Positions 54,361 through 64,000 of a stretch of 64,000 nucleotides of DNA are shown in pieces. Numbering within the stretch: position 1 is the stretch's first letter; each line of letters opens with the position of its first letter. A program made the translations under genes and the position numbers. Below the pieces are notes generated by a model. The model saw only the letters and a program-made list of their open reading frames with translations. It did no database searches and was not told the origin of the DNA. Source of the stretch: an uncultured Cedecea sp. (GTDB lineage Bacteria > Pseudomonadota > Gammaproteobacteria > Enterobacterales > Enterobacteriaceae); NCBI RefSeq assembly GCF_947498825.1, contig NZ_CANMLV010000004.1, positions 124,001-188,000 on the forward strand. Direction: 5' to 3'.

Positions 54361-56412
54361 ATGAAAATACTCTCAGTCAAACACAGACCACTGACGTCGC
54401 TTATTCTCATCATACTGAGCTGCCAAGTCTCTCAAGCAGCAAACCCGTCGCGCTCACCCACACATGATAGTTCCGTTATGATTGTCACCGCCCCTGCCAG
54501 TTTACCGCTGGAAGTTATCACCTCGCCAAAGACACCACGCCAGCCGGTTCCGGCAAGCGATGGTTCTGATTATCTGAAAACTATTCCCGGGTTTTCGCAG
54601 ATCCGCAATGGCGGCACGAATGGCGATCCGGTGTTCCGTGGCATGTTTGGCTCCCGGTTACGTATTCTGACCAACAATGGCGAAATGTTAGGTGCCTGTC
54701 CGTCGAGAATGGATGCCCCAACCTCCTATATTTCACCGGAAAATTTTGATCTACTGACCCTGGTGAAAGGGCCACAAACCGTATTGTGGGGTGCGGGTAA
54801 CTCCGCGGGAACCCTACGTTTTGACCGCGAGACACCTCGCTTTGATAAGCCAGGAATTAAAGGTACAGTCAGCGCTCTCGGCGCTTCAAACCATCGCCAG
54901 GATACCGGGCTGGATACCCATTTTGGTAATGAAAACGGCTATATCAGACTTAGCGGAAATAAATCACGTTCAGGAGATTATCGCGACGGTAATGGCAAAT
55001 TCGTTCCCTCTAAATGGGATAAATGGAACAGTGATATTGCCATCGGCTGGACAGCAGACTCAGATACGCTGCTGGAATTTAGCACTGGTAAAGGTAACGG
55101 AGAAGCACGCTACGCCGGACGAGGCATGGATGGTTCACAATTTAAACGTGACAGTGCAGGTATACGTTTTGAGCAATCAAATATCGGTGAGACCTTCGAT
55201 AAATTTGAAGCCAATGTCTATTACAACAATGCCAACCATATTATGGATAACTACTCGCTACGCGTACCAACACGCATAATATCTTCCGGAGAAAGCCACT
55301 GTAAGTGTGCCAGGGCCAGGGCGGCAGCGCTGGTATTAAAGTCCGACCCAAGAATGGCGATGCAGCTAGACCGGCAAACCTTGGGAGGACGTACCATGGG
55401 CACTTGGCTATGGTCTGACTATGAACTGCGTAGCGGTATCGATCTACAGGAGAATAGCCATCGCAGTAAAAGTTACCGCCACTGGAAAAAAGATGCCCGC
55501 TTCCAGGAGCAGGGAATTTTTAGTGAGCTGACCTGGCATGAAAGTGAACAAAATAAGCTTGTCAGTGGCGCCCGGATTAACGCGATACAGGTGGATAACT
55601 ATAGCCATCCTGGGTCTGCTAAACGTAGTGCAACCTTACCCGCGGGTTTTATACGTACTGAGCATTCTCTGGCGGATATACCCATGATGTTTTATATCGG
55701 CCTCGGGTACACCGAACGTTTTCCTGACTACTGGGAACTTTTCTCACCCCGTTTTGGCCCTGAAGGAAAAAAAGATATCTTCGACCATCTCAGCAGCGAG
55801 AAAACAACACAGCTTGACCTCGGTGCGCAATATAAAGATGAGCAGATTAGCGGCTGGATCTCAGCATATTTAGGTCATGTGAATGATTTTATTCTGTTTC
55901 GCTATTCCCCGTCTGACGCCGCAGTCAGTCAGGCGGATAATATTAATGCCACTATTATGGGCGCTGAAACAGGGGCCAGTTACCAGTTAACCGATAACTG
56001 GAAAACCGATGCCAGTCTCAGCTATTCTTGGGGAAGAAATATCAGTGATAAGCGGCCGTTGCCACAAATCCCTCCGCTGGAAACCCGTTTTGCCTTGACC
56101 TGGGAAAAGGGCAACTGGAGCAGTACAGGTTTATTAAGAGTTGTCAGCCACCAAAGCCGTATTGCCCTTAATGAAGGTAACGTTGTCGGTAAGGATTTTA
56201 ATCGCAGCGCAGGATTTGCTCTTTTTTCGGCCAATACCCGTTATCAAATTAATTCTGCCGTTAATCTGAGCATCGGGGTGGATAACCTGTTTAATAAAAC
56301 ATACAGTGAGCACCTCAATCTTGCGGGCAATAGCAGTTTTGGCTATTCAGCAAAGACATCGGTTAATGAACCTGGAAGAACCTTCTGGGGAAAAGTCAGT
56401 GTAAAATTTTAA
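54361..56412 (+). CDS. TonB-dependent copper receptor (OprC/NosA-like)
   Basis: A 683-residue outer-membrane receptor: signal peptide (MKILSVKHRPLTSLILIILS, cleaved near QAA), plug domain (about 40-160, with NGGTNGDPVFRGMFGSRLRI and LGACPSRMDAPTSYISPENF), and a beta-barrel ending VSVKF with terminal Phe. These plug motifs are typical of the copper receptor family. The loop around residue 315 reads SGESHCKCARARAA, an unusual Cys pair where relatives have Met-rich sequence, followed by DPRMAMQLD. It follows the DUF2946 gene, suggesting joint copper uptake. Confidence 0.88.
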   Translation: MKILSVKHRPLTSLILIILSCQVSQAANPSRSPTHDSSVMIVTAPASLPLEVITSPKTPRQPVPASDGSDYLKTIPGFSQIRNGGTNGDPVFRGMFGSRLRILTNNGEMLGACPSRMDAPTSYISPENFDLLTLVKGPQTVLWGAGNSAGTLRFDRETPRFDKPGIKGTVSALGASNHRQDTGLDTHFGNENGYIRLSGNKSRSGDYRDGNGKFVPSKWDKWNSDIAIGWTADSDTLLEFSTGKGNGEARYAGRGMDGSQFKRDSAGIRFEQSNIGETFDKFEANVYYNNANHIMDNYSLRVPTRIISSGESHCKCARARAAALVLKSDPRMAMQLDRQTLGGRTMGTWLWSDYELRSGIDLQENSHRSKSYRHWKKDARFQEQGIFSELTWHESEQNKLVSGARINAIQVDNYSHPGSAKRSATLPAGFIRTEHSLADIPMMFYIGLGYTERFPDYWELFSPRFGPEGKKDIFDHLSSEKTTQLDLGAQYKDEQISGWISAYLGHVNDFILFRYSPSDAAVSQADNINATIMGAETGASYQLTDNWKTDASLSYSWGRNISDKRPLPQIPPLETRFALTWEKGNWSSTGLLRVVSHQSRIALNEGNVVGKDFNRSAGFALFSANTRYQINSAVNLSIGVDNLFNKTYSEHLNLAGNSSFGYSAKTSVNEPGRTFWGKVSVKF

Positions 56413-56471
56413 CCATGATAATGGTGGTCTGGATGGGCCATGATTTTAAAGCATAAAGATGAGGAAACCCT

Positions 56472-56732
56472 ATGCTGCATAAACTTCGTACCCCGGAAGG
56501 TAAAAAATTCATGATGATTGTGGCCACGGTCTTCTTAATTGTCATATCCGTGATTTCAACCATCACCTTCGAAGGTGTGGTAGATCAATACAACTTGCCG
56601 ATGTCCGAATGGGAGACGTCACTGTTCTTTATCCAGGGAATGTGGACGTTTTTGTATAGCATTATCTTTACCATCCTGATTTCTATCCCGGTAGGTATCC
56701 TGATGCTTGGACCGAAAGAATCTAATGGTTAA
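56472..56732 (+). CDS. Small inner-membrane protein (DUF2534-like)
   Basis: An 86-residue protein with two hydrophobic helices (FMMIVATVFLIVISVIST; TFLYSIIFTILISIPVGILM) separated by a short, probably periplasmic loop. By eye it resembles the DUF2534 family of enteric membrane proteins of unknown function. Ribosome site GAGGAAACCC. The stop is directly followed by a hairpin (TGGGCCGC/GCGGCCCA). Confidence 0.65.
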   Translation: MLHKLRTPEGKKFMMIVATVFLIVISVISTITFEGVVDQYNLPMSEWETSLFFIQGMWTFLYSIIFTILISIPVGILMLGPKESNG

Positions 56733-56740
56733 AAATAATG

Positions 56741-56922
56741 TGGGCCGCATTTAGCGGCCCATGATACTGATGACAAAGCGAAAGTGATATCTAACTCTCA
56801 GCGTTTATTTTCGTAAATAAACAGGAAAATCAATTCATTGATTTTCAGCTGATAACACAAAGAAGGAAAAACCACGTTTTCCTTCTTTGTCAGCAATCTG
56901 GTGGGCCGCATTTAGTGGCCCA
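56741..56922. repeat. Repeated hairpin TGGGCCGC...GCGGCCCA plus a 14-bp hairpin
   Basis: A hairpin at 56741-56761 is repeated nearly exactly at 56902-56922 (one base changed in one arm, GTGGCCCA). Between them a separate hairpin with perfect 14-bp arms ACAAAGAAGGAAAA/TTTTCCTTCTTTGT spans 56857-56890. They lie between the convergent DUF2534-like gene and yibL and probably act as terminators or mRNA-end structures. Confidence 0.75.
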
Positions 56923-56951
56923 TGTATATACTTCACGCGATAAAGCGAAAA

Positions 56952-57314
56952 TCAGAAATCCGTGCGAGAAAAGCCGGTCATTTCCTTCAATTCCATCTCA
57001 CGGCCTAAGGCCGTCATGGGGTGAACAATGACCAGTCCACGTACACTCTTCTTGAGTTTACCCATATCCGCCTGCTCTTTCTTAGTAATTGCACGACGGA
57101 ACGGCATCGCCTGTAATTTCTGCGCTTCTTTACTCAGTTTCTGGTTACGTACAGCGTGCAGACGCGCAATTTCAATCTCGAGCGTCGCCTTTTCTTTTTC
57201 CAGTTCAGCGTATTTTTCCGCTTCGTGTACCAGGGACATATCAGCCTGTTGATGGCCAATAGCATCCAGACGATCGCTGAGACGTTTAATTTCTGCTTTT
57301 TCGACTTCTTTCAT
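56952..57314 (-). CDS. yibL: Ribosome-associated protein YibL
   Basis: A 120-residue basic, coiled-coil-rich protein ([39 protein letters not shown]), the same length as E. coli YibL (DUF2810), which associates with ribosomes. Its place next to mtlR is conserved. Molecular role not well defined. Confidence 0.92.
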   Translation of the reverse strand: MKEVEKAEIKRLSDRLDAIGHQQADMSLVHEAEKYAELEKEKATLEIEIARLHAVRNQKLSKEAQKLQAMPFRRAITKKEQADMGKLKKSVRGLVIVHPMTALGREMELKEMTGFSRTDF

Positions 57315-57410
57315 TTTGTCTTACCATGAATAAAAAGGTATCTGTGCAACAGGATACACTATCCCGGTGGATAGCGTGAATTGTCATACTTCACGTTGCC
57401 TGGATAAGGA

Positions 57411-57953
57411 CTACTTCTGGAAGGCTTTTTTTAAGCTGATTTTTGAAATCAGCTCCGTCAGAGAAAGGACCATAGTGGAACGAACAACCTGTAAATAGCG
57501 CTGGCGTTGCATTGCCTGCAGTGAAGGTTCACCACTATCGATAAAATTTGCCGCTAATGGCAATGCAGTGACACAGTGTAGTTCACTGAAGGGACCCAAA
57601 ATTTCATCGTCGACAAAACTGTATTCATTACCATCATGATTAAGCTCCTCGCGAAGAGCCATCAGCAATTCACAATCTTCATACTCATAACGCCCCAGAA
57701 TACCCAATCCGTAAATCAGCTTTAACCGCACCGACAATTCACCCAATGGACCATCACCCTCCAACAGCGGCTCAACAGCATATTTCACGGCGTAGTCATC
57801 TTTGCGAAAGACCTTAAGTACCAGAATATTCACCGCTTCAGTCAGTAATTCGACGGTAGCAATCAGCAAACTGCGCACTGTTTTACCCGCATTAAGACGC
57901 TCAAGCACATGATTTTCAAAGGCCTGGGTTTCTTCCATCTTTGCCTGTATCAC
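57411..57953 (-). CDS. mtlR: Mannitol operon repressor MtlR
   Basis: A 180-residue helical MtlR-family protein (ETQAFENHVLERLNAGKTVR; LIYGLGILGRYEYEDCELL). In E. coli it reduces mtl operon expression and lacks an evident DNA-binding motif. Third gene of mtlADR, 45 bp after mtlD. Slightly shorter than E. coli MtlR (195). Confidence 0.93.
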   Translation of the reverse strand: MIQAKMEETQAFENHVLERLNAGKTVRSLLIATVELLTEAVNILVLKVFRKDDYAVKYAVEPLLEGDGPLGELSVRLKLIYGLGILGRYEYEDCELLMALREELNHDGNEYSFVDDEILGPFSELHCVTALPLAANFIDSGEPSLQAMQRQRYLQVVRSTMVLSLTELISKISLKKAFQK

Positions 57954-57998
57954 TAAAATTGGTATTGGGAACAGCAGAAGCTGTTCCCGTTATATAAC

Positions 57999-59147
57999 TT
58001 AAACCTTCGCCTGGTGCGCTTTAACTGCTTTAGCCACCACTTCACTGTGAATATCCAGTCCCGACACCTCAGCAAACGCCGCTTGTACGCCTTTACTTTC
58101 CAGCAGCGTTTGTAACTGTTGAGCCTGTGGATCTTGTTCACTGCGATAGTGTAGCGCTGCCGCAATCCCTTCAATCAGATTCTGGTGCGGTAAATCATAT
58201 TCCAGCGTACCCAGTAACGGTTTAATCAAACGATCGCCCGCACTCAGTTTACGCAATGGCTGACGACCCACACGTTCCACATCATCTTTCAGATAGGGGT
58301 TTTCAAACCGGCCAAGGATTTTATTAATATAGGCCGCGTGTTTTGCTTCATCAAAGCCATAGCGCTTGATAAGAACGGCACCACTTTCTTCCATTGCCCC
58401 TTTCACCACCGCACGAATTTCGGTATCCAGAATGGCGTCACGGATAGTCTGGCGGCCAGCTAATTGGCCAAGGTAGGCGGTTATAGCATGTCCGGTGTTC
58501 AACGTGAAGAGCTTACGTTCAACAAATGCCATAAGATTATCAGTGAGTTCCATACCTGCGATAGCCGGAGGCGCACCTTTGAATTGCGTTTTATCGACAA
58601 TCCACTCACTGAAGGTCTCGACGGTCACTTCTAACGGATCGTTCGTGGCAGACTCAGAAGGAGGAACAATACGGTCAACGGCAGAATCCACGAAGCCAAT
58701 GTGCTGTTCAACCCATGTCCAATCATCACCGGACAGGGCGAGTTTGACATGTTCTTTCAGCTGGCTGGTGCCACGGACCATATTCTCGCACGCGATGATA
58801 TTCAGTGGCGTTTCGTTTCCACGCGCCCGGCGTAATACCAGACCTTGTGCCAGAGTGGGAGCAATGCGCTCAAGAACAACCGGACCCACAGCCGTGGTGA
58901 TTAAATCCACCTCAGCAATCAGTTCAACCACCTCTTCGCCAATACTGCTGACAGCATTCACGTTGGAGACAGTATCAATTTGCTGTTCTTCGCCGACGAC
59001 ATGCACCTGATAACTGTGACGAGCGTTGATAGCATCCAGCAAGACCGGGTTCACGTCAGCAAACGTTAGCTGAAATCCTGCATCTGCAAGTAACTTCCCG
59101 ATAAACCCGCGACCGATATTCCCTGCACCAAAATGTAATGCTTTCAT
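57999..59147 (-). CDS. mtlD: Mannitol-1-phosphate 5-dehydrogenase
   Basis: A 382-residue long-chain dehydrogenase, same length as E. coli MtlD. N-terminal NAD-binding motif [13 protein letters not shown] and the catalytic Lys region [15 protein letters not shown] follow the family. It converts mannitol 1-phosphate to fructose 6-phosphate. It lies downstream of mtlA with a hairpin in the gap. Confidence 0.97.
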   Translation of the reverse strand: MKALHFGAGNIGRGFIGKLLADAGFQLTFADVNPVLLDAINARHSYQVHVVGEEQQIDTVSNVNAVSSIGEEVVELIAEVDLITTAVGPVVLERIAPTLAQGLVLRRARGNETPLNIIACENMVRGTSQLKEHVKLALSGDDWTWVEQHIGFVDSAVDRIVPPSESATNDPLEVTVETFSEWIVDKTQFKGAPPAIAGMELTDNLMAFVERKLFTLNTGHAITAYLGQLAGRQTIRDAILDTEIRAVVKGAMEESGAVLIKRYGFDEAKHAAYINKILGRFENPYLKDDVERVGRQPLRKLSAGDRLIKPLLGTLEYDLPHQNLIEGIAAALHYRSEQDPQAQQLQTLLESKGVQAAFAEVSGLDIHSEVVAKAVKAHQAKV

Positions 59148-59174
59148 TGCGTTACCTTTTCTATATGTGAGCCA

Positions 59175-59199
59175 ACCCTCCCTGTGTCACAGGGAGGGT
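59175..59199. terminator. Stem-loop in the mtlA-mtlD gap
   Basis: Palindrome ACCCTCCCTGTG/CACAGGGAGGGT, able to form a strong hairpin. No U-tract; probably stabilises mtlA mRNA or lowers mtlD expression. Confidence 0.6.
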
Positions 59200-59209
59200 A
59201 CAGAAGGCC

Positions 59210-61126
59210 TTACTTTTTACCTGCTAACAAGTCGAGAACTTCCTGAACATCAGTGGTATTCACCAGACGCTCAATCACTGATTCATCATCCAGAGCGTTT
59301 GTCAGGCTGGTAATAACTTGAATGTGTTCATTATTACGTGCCGCGATACCAATAACCAGACGGGCAATATCATCCGCATCTTCACCAAAATGAACCCCTT
59401 GTGGATACTGGCAGAAGACGATACCGGTTTTCAGTACACGATCCTTCGCTTCAACCGTACCATGAGGAACCGCAATACCTTCACCCAAATAGGTTGGGGT
59501 CAGTTTCTCACGCTCAAACATCGCGTCGACATACTCAGGCTGAACATATCCGCCTTTCACCAGTTGCTCACCTGCAAAGCGAATCGCTTCTTCTTTTGAG
59601 CTGGCTTGCAGACCGAGGAAAATATTGGCAGCACTCGGTTTAAACAGCTGGTCTTCGCTGGCAACAAAACTGTCTTCCAGACTTTCGATAACTTTCTCTT
59701 CGTTACTGCTCAAGCTCTGGGCAGCAACTAAACGCTCCGTCAGATTGATATACAGACCGCTGTCGAGGAAGTTAGTCAGCGAGATATGCTGGGCATGAGG
59801 TGCCTGACGCATAGCGCGTTCCGTTAAGTCCCGGTGTGTAATGACCAAGTCAACATCATCCGGCAAGCTGTTAATCGCACAGTTAGTGACCGAAATCGTT
59901 TTCAGACCCGCATCGCTGACTTTTTTACGCAGAACCCCCGCCCCCATGGCACTGGAACCCATACCTGCGTCACAAGCGACGATGATTTTACGCACATGGC
60001 TGAGGTCATTAGACAGATCGGCTACAGCAGCTGAAGCACCGCCTTTAGACTGCGCTTTCATATCCTGCATACGACGGGATGCGGCTTCTAAGCCCTCTTC
60101 TTCTTCTTTCGCTTTGCTGGTTTTCAGCAAGACAGCCGAAACAATGAAGGACACCAGGGTTGCCGCAACAATAGAGGCAATATTCGCGAAATAAGCGCCT
60201 TTTGGTGTCATGGCCAGTACGGCAAGGATAGAACCTGGAGAAGCAGGTGAAACCAGACCACCATTAAACAGGGTTAAAGTGAAGACGCCTGTCATACCAC
60301 CGAGAATAACTGCCAGCAGTAAACGTGGATTCATCAGCACGTAAGGGAAATAGATTTCGTGAATACCGCCGAAGAATTCGATGATAGCCGCACCGCCCGC
60401 TGATTGTCTTGCGTTCCCACGACCAAAGAACATATACGCCAGAAGAACACCCAAACCCGGGCCTGGGTTGGCTTCAATCAGGAAGAAGATAGACTTGCCC
60501 AGTTCATGCGACTGTTGAATACCCAGTGGCGAGAAAATACCGTGGTTAATGGCGTTATTCAGGAACAGGATTTTTGCCGGTTCAACAAAAATGGAAGCCA
60601 GCGGCAGCATGTCATGTTCAACCATGAAATTAACGCCTGCTGCCAGTACTTTAGACAGGACTTCAACCGCAGGGCCAATGCCGAGGAATGCCAGAATTGC
60701 CAGGATCATACCAATGATACCGGCAGAGAAGTTGTTCACCAGCATTTCAAAGCCGGACTTAATCTTACCGTCAACCCAGCTATCGAAGCGTTTAATTGCC
60801 CAGCCACCCAGAGGACCGGCAATCATGGCGCCAAGGAACATCGGCATATCCGCACCAGCGATAACACCCATAGTGGTGATAGTACCGACGACACCACCAC
60901 GGTCACCACCAATCAGGCGACCACCGGTATAACCAATTAGCAGCGGCAACAGATAAGTGATCATCGGACCAACAAGCTTCGCCAGCTCTTCGTTTGGCCA
61001 CCAGCCGGTCGGGATAAATAACGCAGTGATAATCCCCCAGGCGATAAACGCCCCAATGTTTGGCATTACCATATTGCTGAGGAAACGACCAAAGCTCTGC
61101 ACTTTGATCTTGATATCAGATGACAT
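59210..61126 (-). CDS. mtlA: Mannitol-specific PTS enzyme IICBA
   Basis: A 638-residue PTS permease. IIC membrane domain (1-340, FMVMPNIGAFIAW-type helices; GGIHEIYFPYVLMNPR is the substrate-site loop), IIB domain with phosphorylated Cys in VACDAGMGSSAMG, and IIA domain with phosphorylated His in IAVPHGTVEAKD. It imports and phosphorylates mannitol. The ATG at 61126 with GGGG eight bases before is chosen over the one at 61132, which is too close to the ribosome site. Confidence 0.97.
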   Translation of the reverse strand: MSSDIKIKVQSFGRFLSNMVMPNIGAFIAWGIITALFIPTGWWPNEELAKLVGPMITYLLPLLIGYTGGRLIGGDRGGVVGTITTMGVIAGADMPMFLGAMIAGPLGGWAIKRFDSWVDGKIKSGFEMLVNNFSAGIIGMILAILAFLGIGPAVEVLSKVLAAGVNFMVEHDMLPLASIFVEPAKILFLNNAINHGIFSPLGIQQSHELGKSIFFLIEANPGPGLGVLLAYMFFGRGNARQSAGGAAIIEFFGGIHEIYFPYVLMNPRLLLAVILGGMTGVFTLTLFNGGLVSPASPGSILAVLAMTPKGAYFANIASIVAATLVSFIVSAVLLKTSKAKEEEEGLEAASRRMQDMKAQSKGGASAAVADLSNDLSHVRKIIVACDAGMGSSAMGAGVLRKKVSDAGLKTISVTNCAINSLPDDVDLVITHRDLTERAMRQAPHAQHISLTNFLDSGLYINLTERLVAAQSLSSNEEKVIESLEDSFVASEDQLFKPSAANIFLGLQASSKEEAIRFAGEQLVKGGYVQPEYVDAMFEREKLTPTYLGEGIAVPHGTVEAKDRVLKTGIVFCQYPQGVHFGEDADDIARLVIGIAARNNEHIQVITSLTNALDDESVIERLVNTTDVQEVLDLLAGKK

Positions 61127-61266
61127 ATTCATACCCCTTAGTGGTGTTACGCGCTGAGAAGCAGCCCGAGGTTTATTGTTAACGTGCCGACAGCAGGCCA
61201 GCCAGATGCAGTAAATGACGCGAATCTGGCACCGAATTGCGCCGCTGTCCAGCCTCCCCCTAATTA

Positions 61267-61443
61267 TGTGACAGACATCACCAAGACAGTGGGGGTTGAT
61301 GGGTCAAATTAGTGATTTTAATCACAAATTTTAGCTGTAAAAAAACAACAGAGACATTTTATTGAGCATCATGCGGACCTTTATGTGATGTATATCACAT
61401 TTATAATTAGCCCCTTTGTTATTATTATGTGAGTCAGATCACA
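61267..61443. promoter_or_regulatory. Four CRP-type sites upstream of mtlA
   Basis: TGTGACAGACATCACC (61267-61282), AGTGATTTTAATCACA (61311-61326), TGTGATGTATATCACA (61384-61399) and TGTGAGTCAGATCACA (61428-61443); the last two match TGTGA-N6-TCACA exactly. E. coli mtlA is also under multiple CRP sites. The rest of the 61127-61648 gap carries no gene; selA is divergent. Confidence 0.85.
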
Positions 61444-61648
61444 ATAAATCTGCATATTTATCAAGCAAACACATTAAAAACCTGTCCGTTTATCAGCAAT
61501 AACGTATAGAAAAGAGATCAATTGAAAATTTATTACAGCAAAAAACAGGCTTCGTTTTTAAGTGTAGTTGACCAGGTAACTCCATGAGGCAGAAAACGTC
61601 GATTCCTTGTACAATTAATCTTATCTTTTTATAAAAAACGTTCGTGAC

Positions 61649-63037
61649 ATGACGAAAATTCAAACACTTTTTAGCCAGATACCTGCGACTCATCGCCTGC
61701 TATGCAATGCCGCCTTTCAGCCTCTTCTCGAAGAATTTGGCCATACGCGTGTCGTCGCAGTGCTCCGTACACTACAAGAAGAAGCCCGGGCACAAATAAA
61801 CGATGAAGGTCAATTACCTGGCTGGTGTGATGACTGGTGTCATAAAGTCCACGACACGCTTCTCACGCAGCAGTGCAGTACGCTGCGACCGGTATTCAAT
61901 CTGACAGGGACAGTGCTGCACACGAATCTGGGACGTGCGTTATTGGCTGAAGAGGCCATTAAAGCCGTCAGCGAAGTGATGAGCTCTGCGATTACGCTGG
62001 AGTATTCGCTGGATGCTGCCGGACGGGGTCATCGTGACCAGACCGTCGCAGCTTTGCTCTGTGAAATCACCGGAGCAGAAGCAGCTTGTGTGGTGAATAA
62101 CAATGCAGCGGCCGTATTACTGATGCTGGCAGCTTGCGCTGAGGGTAAAGATGTTGTGGTCTCCCGCGGTGAATTAGTTGAAATCGGTGGTGCGTTTCGT
62201 ATCCCTGATGTCATGCGCCAGGCCGGTTGTCAGCTTATTGAAGTCGGCACCACCAACCGCACCCATTTGACAGACTATCGTCATGCCATTGACAACAACA
62301 CCGCTCTGTTGATGAAGGTCCACACCAGTAATTACCATATCGAAGGTTTCACTCATGCCGTCAATGAAGCTGAACTGGTCGCCTTGGCGAATGAGGCTGA
62401 TATTCCGGTGGTGACCGATCTGGGAAGTGGTTCTCTGGTGGACTTAACTCAGTGGGGCCTGCCCCAGGAACCGATGCCACAGCAGCTTATTGCCGACGGT
62501 GTCAGCTTAATCAGTTTTTCCGGAGATAAACTACTGGGTGGCCCGCAGGCGGGAATTATTGTTGGTAAGAAAAAGTATATTGAACGTATTCAGCAGCACC
62601 CACTGAAACGTGCGCTGCGAGCGGATAAAATGACGCTGGCAGCGCTGGAAGCGACTTTACGGCTGTACCAGCATCCGGAAACCCTGATTAAGCGCTTGCC
62701 TACATTACGTCTACTTACCCGCACAGCAGAAGAGATTTTAGCTCAGGCGACACGATTACAACCGCTGTTTACTCAACGCTTTGGCGCACAGTTTACCGTC
62801 AGCGTTGACCACTGCCTGTCACAGATAGGCAGTGGTTCTTTACCGGTCGACAGACTCCCCAGCACAGCCTTGACCTTCCAGCCAAAAGACGGACGAGGCG
62901 CGACTCTGGCCTCGCTCAGCCAGACCTTACGTGAATTGAAGTACCCTGTTCTGGGCCGCATTGCCGACGAGCGTTTGTGGCTCGATTTACGCTGTCTGGA
63001 ACACGAAGCGTTATTACTGGAGACGATAGCCCTGTGA
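61649..63037 (+). CDS. selA: L-seryl-tRNA(Sec) selenium transferase
   Basis: A 462-residue PLP enzyme converting Ser-tRNA(Sec) to Sec-tRNA(Sec) using selenophosphate. The PLP lysine is Lys294 in [15 protein letters not shown], with the PLP-ring region [12 protein letters not shown] before it. Length equals the E. coli protein within one residue. The stop overlaps the selB GTG start by 4 bases. Confidence 0.97.
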   Translation: MTKIQTLFSQIPATHRLLCNAAFQPLLEEFGHTRVVAVLRTLQEEARAQINDEGQLPGWCDDWCHKVHDTLLTQQCSTLRPVFNLTGTVLHTNLGRALLAEEAIKAVSEVMSSAITLEYSLDAAGRGHRDQTVAALLCEITGAEAACVVNNNAAAVLLMLAACAEGKDVVVSRGELVEIGGAFRIPDVMRQAGCQLIEVGTTNRTHLTDYRHAIDNNTALLMKVHTSNYHIEGFTHAVNEAELVALANEADIPVVTDLGSGSLVDLTQWGLPQEPMPQQLIADGVSLISFSGDKLLGGPQAGIIVGKKKYIERIQQHPLKRALRADKMTLAALEATLRLYQHPETLIKRLPTLRLLTRTAEEILAQATRLQPLFTQRFGAQFTVSVDHCLSQIGSGSLPVDRLPSTALTFQPKDGRGATLASLSQTLRELKYPVLGRIADERLWLDLRCLEHEALLLETIAL

Positions 63038-64000
63038 TTATTGCCACTGCCGGACATGTTGACCACGGTAAAACCACCCTGCTACACGCCCTGACGGGAG
63101 TTAATGCTGACCGCCTGCCTGAAGAAAAAAAGCGCGGAATGACTATCGATTTAGGCTACGCCTACTGGCCACAACCTGACGGACGAATTATTGGCTTTAT
63201 TGACGTTCCCGGACACGAAAAGTTTCTCTCCAATATGCTGGCCGGTGTGGGGGGGATTGACCATGCTTTACTGATTGTCGCTTGTGATGATGGCGTAATG
63301 GCACAAACCCGCGAACACTTAACGTTACTGCAACTGACCAGTCAGCCGACAGTCACAGTGGTCTTAACCAAAGCCGATAAAGTCAGCGCTGAGCGCATTG
63401 AAGAGGTCCGTGCAGAGGTCAGTACTCTGTTAGAAGGGCAAGAAATTGCGCCAGTGTTTGTCACGGCGGCCACCACAGGAAGCGGTATTCCGGAGTTACG
63501 CCAGCATATCCAGCAGCTAAGCGAACAGCCTCATCCTTGCAGCCACCGCTTTCGTTTAGCGATTGACCGTGCTTTTACGGTGAAAGGCGCAGGTCTGGTG
63601 GTGACCGGAACCGCATTAAGCGGCGAGGTCAGCGTTGGCGACAGCTTATGGCTGACCGGGGCAAATCAACCCATGCGAGTACGTGGATTGCATGCCCAGA
63701 ATCAGCAAACGCCTTATGCTCGCGCCGGACAACGCATCGCCCTGAATATCAGTGGTAACGCGGAGAAGACCGATATCACACGCGGGGACTGGCTACTCAG
63801 TGAGCCGCCCCGACAGGCTACAGAACGGGTGATTGTTGAATTACACAGCCTTATCCCACTTTCACAATGGCAGCCGTTGCACATTCATCATGCTGCCCGT
63901 CATATCACGGGCCGCGTCTCATTGCTTGAAGGAACCCTGGCGGAACTGGTACTGGATACCCCACTCTGGCTGGCGGAAAACGACAGGCTGGTACTGCGGG
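63034..64000 (+). CDS. selB: Selenocysteine-specific elongation factor SelB (partial, N-terminal 322 codons)
   Basis: The start is GTG at 63034 (GTGA overlap with selA). The open frame continues to the window edge. G-motifs [11 protein letters not shown] (G1), DVPGHE (G3) and TKADK (G4) identify a translational GTPase; the start [15 protein letters not shown] and [18 protein letters not shown] segments are those of SelB. It delivers Sec-tRNA(Sec) to UGA codons with a SECIS element. The C-terminal winged-helix domains are outside the window. Confidence 0.96.
   Translation, partial: MIIATAGHVDHGKTTLLHALTGVNADRLPEEKKRGMTIDLGYAYWPQPDGRIIGFIDVPGHEKFLSNMLAGVGGIDHALLIVACDDGVMAQTREHLTLLQLTSQPTVTVVLTKADKVSAERIEEVRAEVSTLLEGQEIAPVFVTAATTGSGIPELRQHIQQLSEQPHPCSHRFRLAIDRAFTVKGAGLVVTGTALSGEVSVGDSLWLTGANQPMRVRGLHAQNQQTPYARAGQRIALNISGNAEKTDITRGDWLLSEPPRQATERVIVELHSLIPLSQWQPLHIHHAARHITGRVSLLEGTLAELVLDTPLWLAENDRLVLR

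Noticed and set aside
57380-57405. Sequence GTCATACTTCACGTTGCCTGG near mtlR resembling one repeat end
   Set aside because: A single degenerate end without a partner; chance similarity cannot be excluded.
1-64000. CRISPR arrays, rRNA or tRNA genes
   Set aside because: No regularly spaced short repeats and no recognisable rRNA or tRNA segments were seen on either strand.

Overview
The window is chromosomal DNA of an enteric gammaproteobacterium (Enterobacterales, most like Enterobacteriaceae). The evidence is the set of closely E. coli-like core blocks: xylAB/xylFGHR, gor-rlmJ-prlC-rsmJ-uspA-uspB-pitA-yhiN, ada-alkB, yibL-mtlR-mtlD-mtlA and selA-selB. Species cannot be fixed from the sequence alone. 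No rRNA, tRNA or CRISPR array was recognised.

Region 1 (1-12865, minus strand) is a decayed type VI secretion (T6SS) cluster. From its promoter-proximal end it holds a tssB/tssC fusion remnant, tssK, tssL, the peptidoglycan-anchoring tagL, hcp, a short remnant that looks like the 3' end of clpV, a small zinc metallopeptidase, a lipoprotein, two tiny ORFs, vgrG, a Tle1 phospholipase effector and at least four tandem lipoprotein immunity copies (about 724-bp period). Sheath genes and probably the sheath ATPase are destroyed, while spike, tube, effector and immunity genes remain open.

Region 2 (13373-22031) has an IS256-type remnant and the complete xylose regulon: regulator xylR, ABC transporter xylFGH, and the divergent isomerase/kinase pair xylA-xylB.

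Region 3 (22073-37180) is accessory and partly AT-rich. It has a LacY-like pseudogene cut by a 127-bp structured inverted-repeat element (three full copies in the window), an acyl reductase-like SDR gene divergent from an OmpR-type two-component system, a LuxR-type regulator, IS3 and IS110 remnants, and a cluster of four short-chain dehydrogenases with NTF2-like and VOC proteins, an AraC and a TetR regulator. Shared palindromes place one TetR regulator in front of two paralogous SDR genes 6 kb apart.

Region 4 (37218-48325) is core: glutathione reductase, rRNA methyltransferases RlmJ and RsmJ, oligopeptidase A, universal stress proteins, phosphate transporter PitA and flavoprotein YhiN. A complete IS4-family element with 12-bp target duplication sits inside the loop of the uspB/pitA bidirectional terminator.

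Region 5 (48328-64000) holds a CspA-family gene with its cold-shock leader, an alkylation-repair group (AlkA-like glycosylase, Ada, AlkB) with a 19-bp inverted repeat containing Ada-box-like motifs, nitronate monooxygenase, a DUF2946 protein plus a TonB-dependent copper receptor, yibL, the mannitol PTS operon with four CRP-like sites, and selA-selB (selB runs off the window). The Ada protein has lost three of the four zinc-ligand cysteines of its N-terminal domain.
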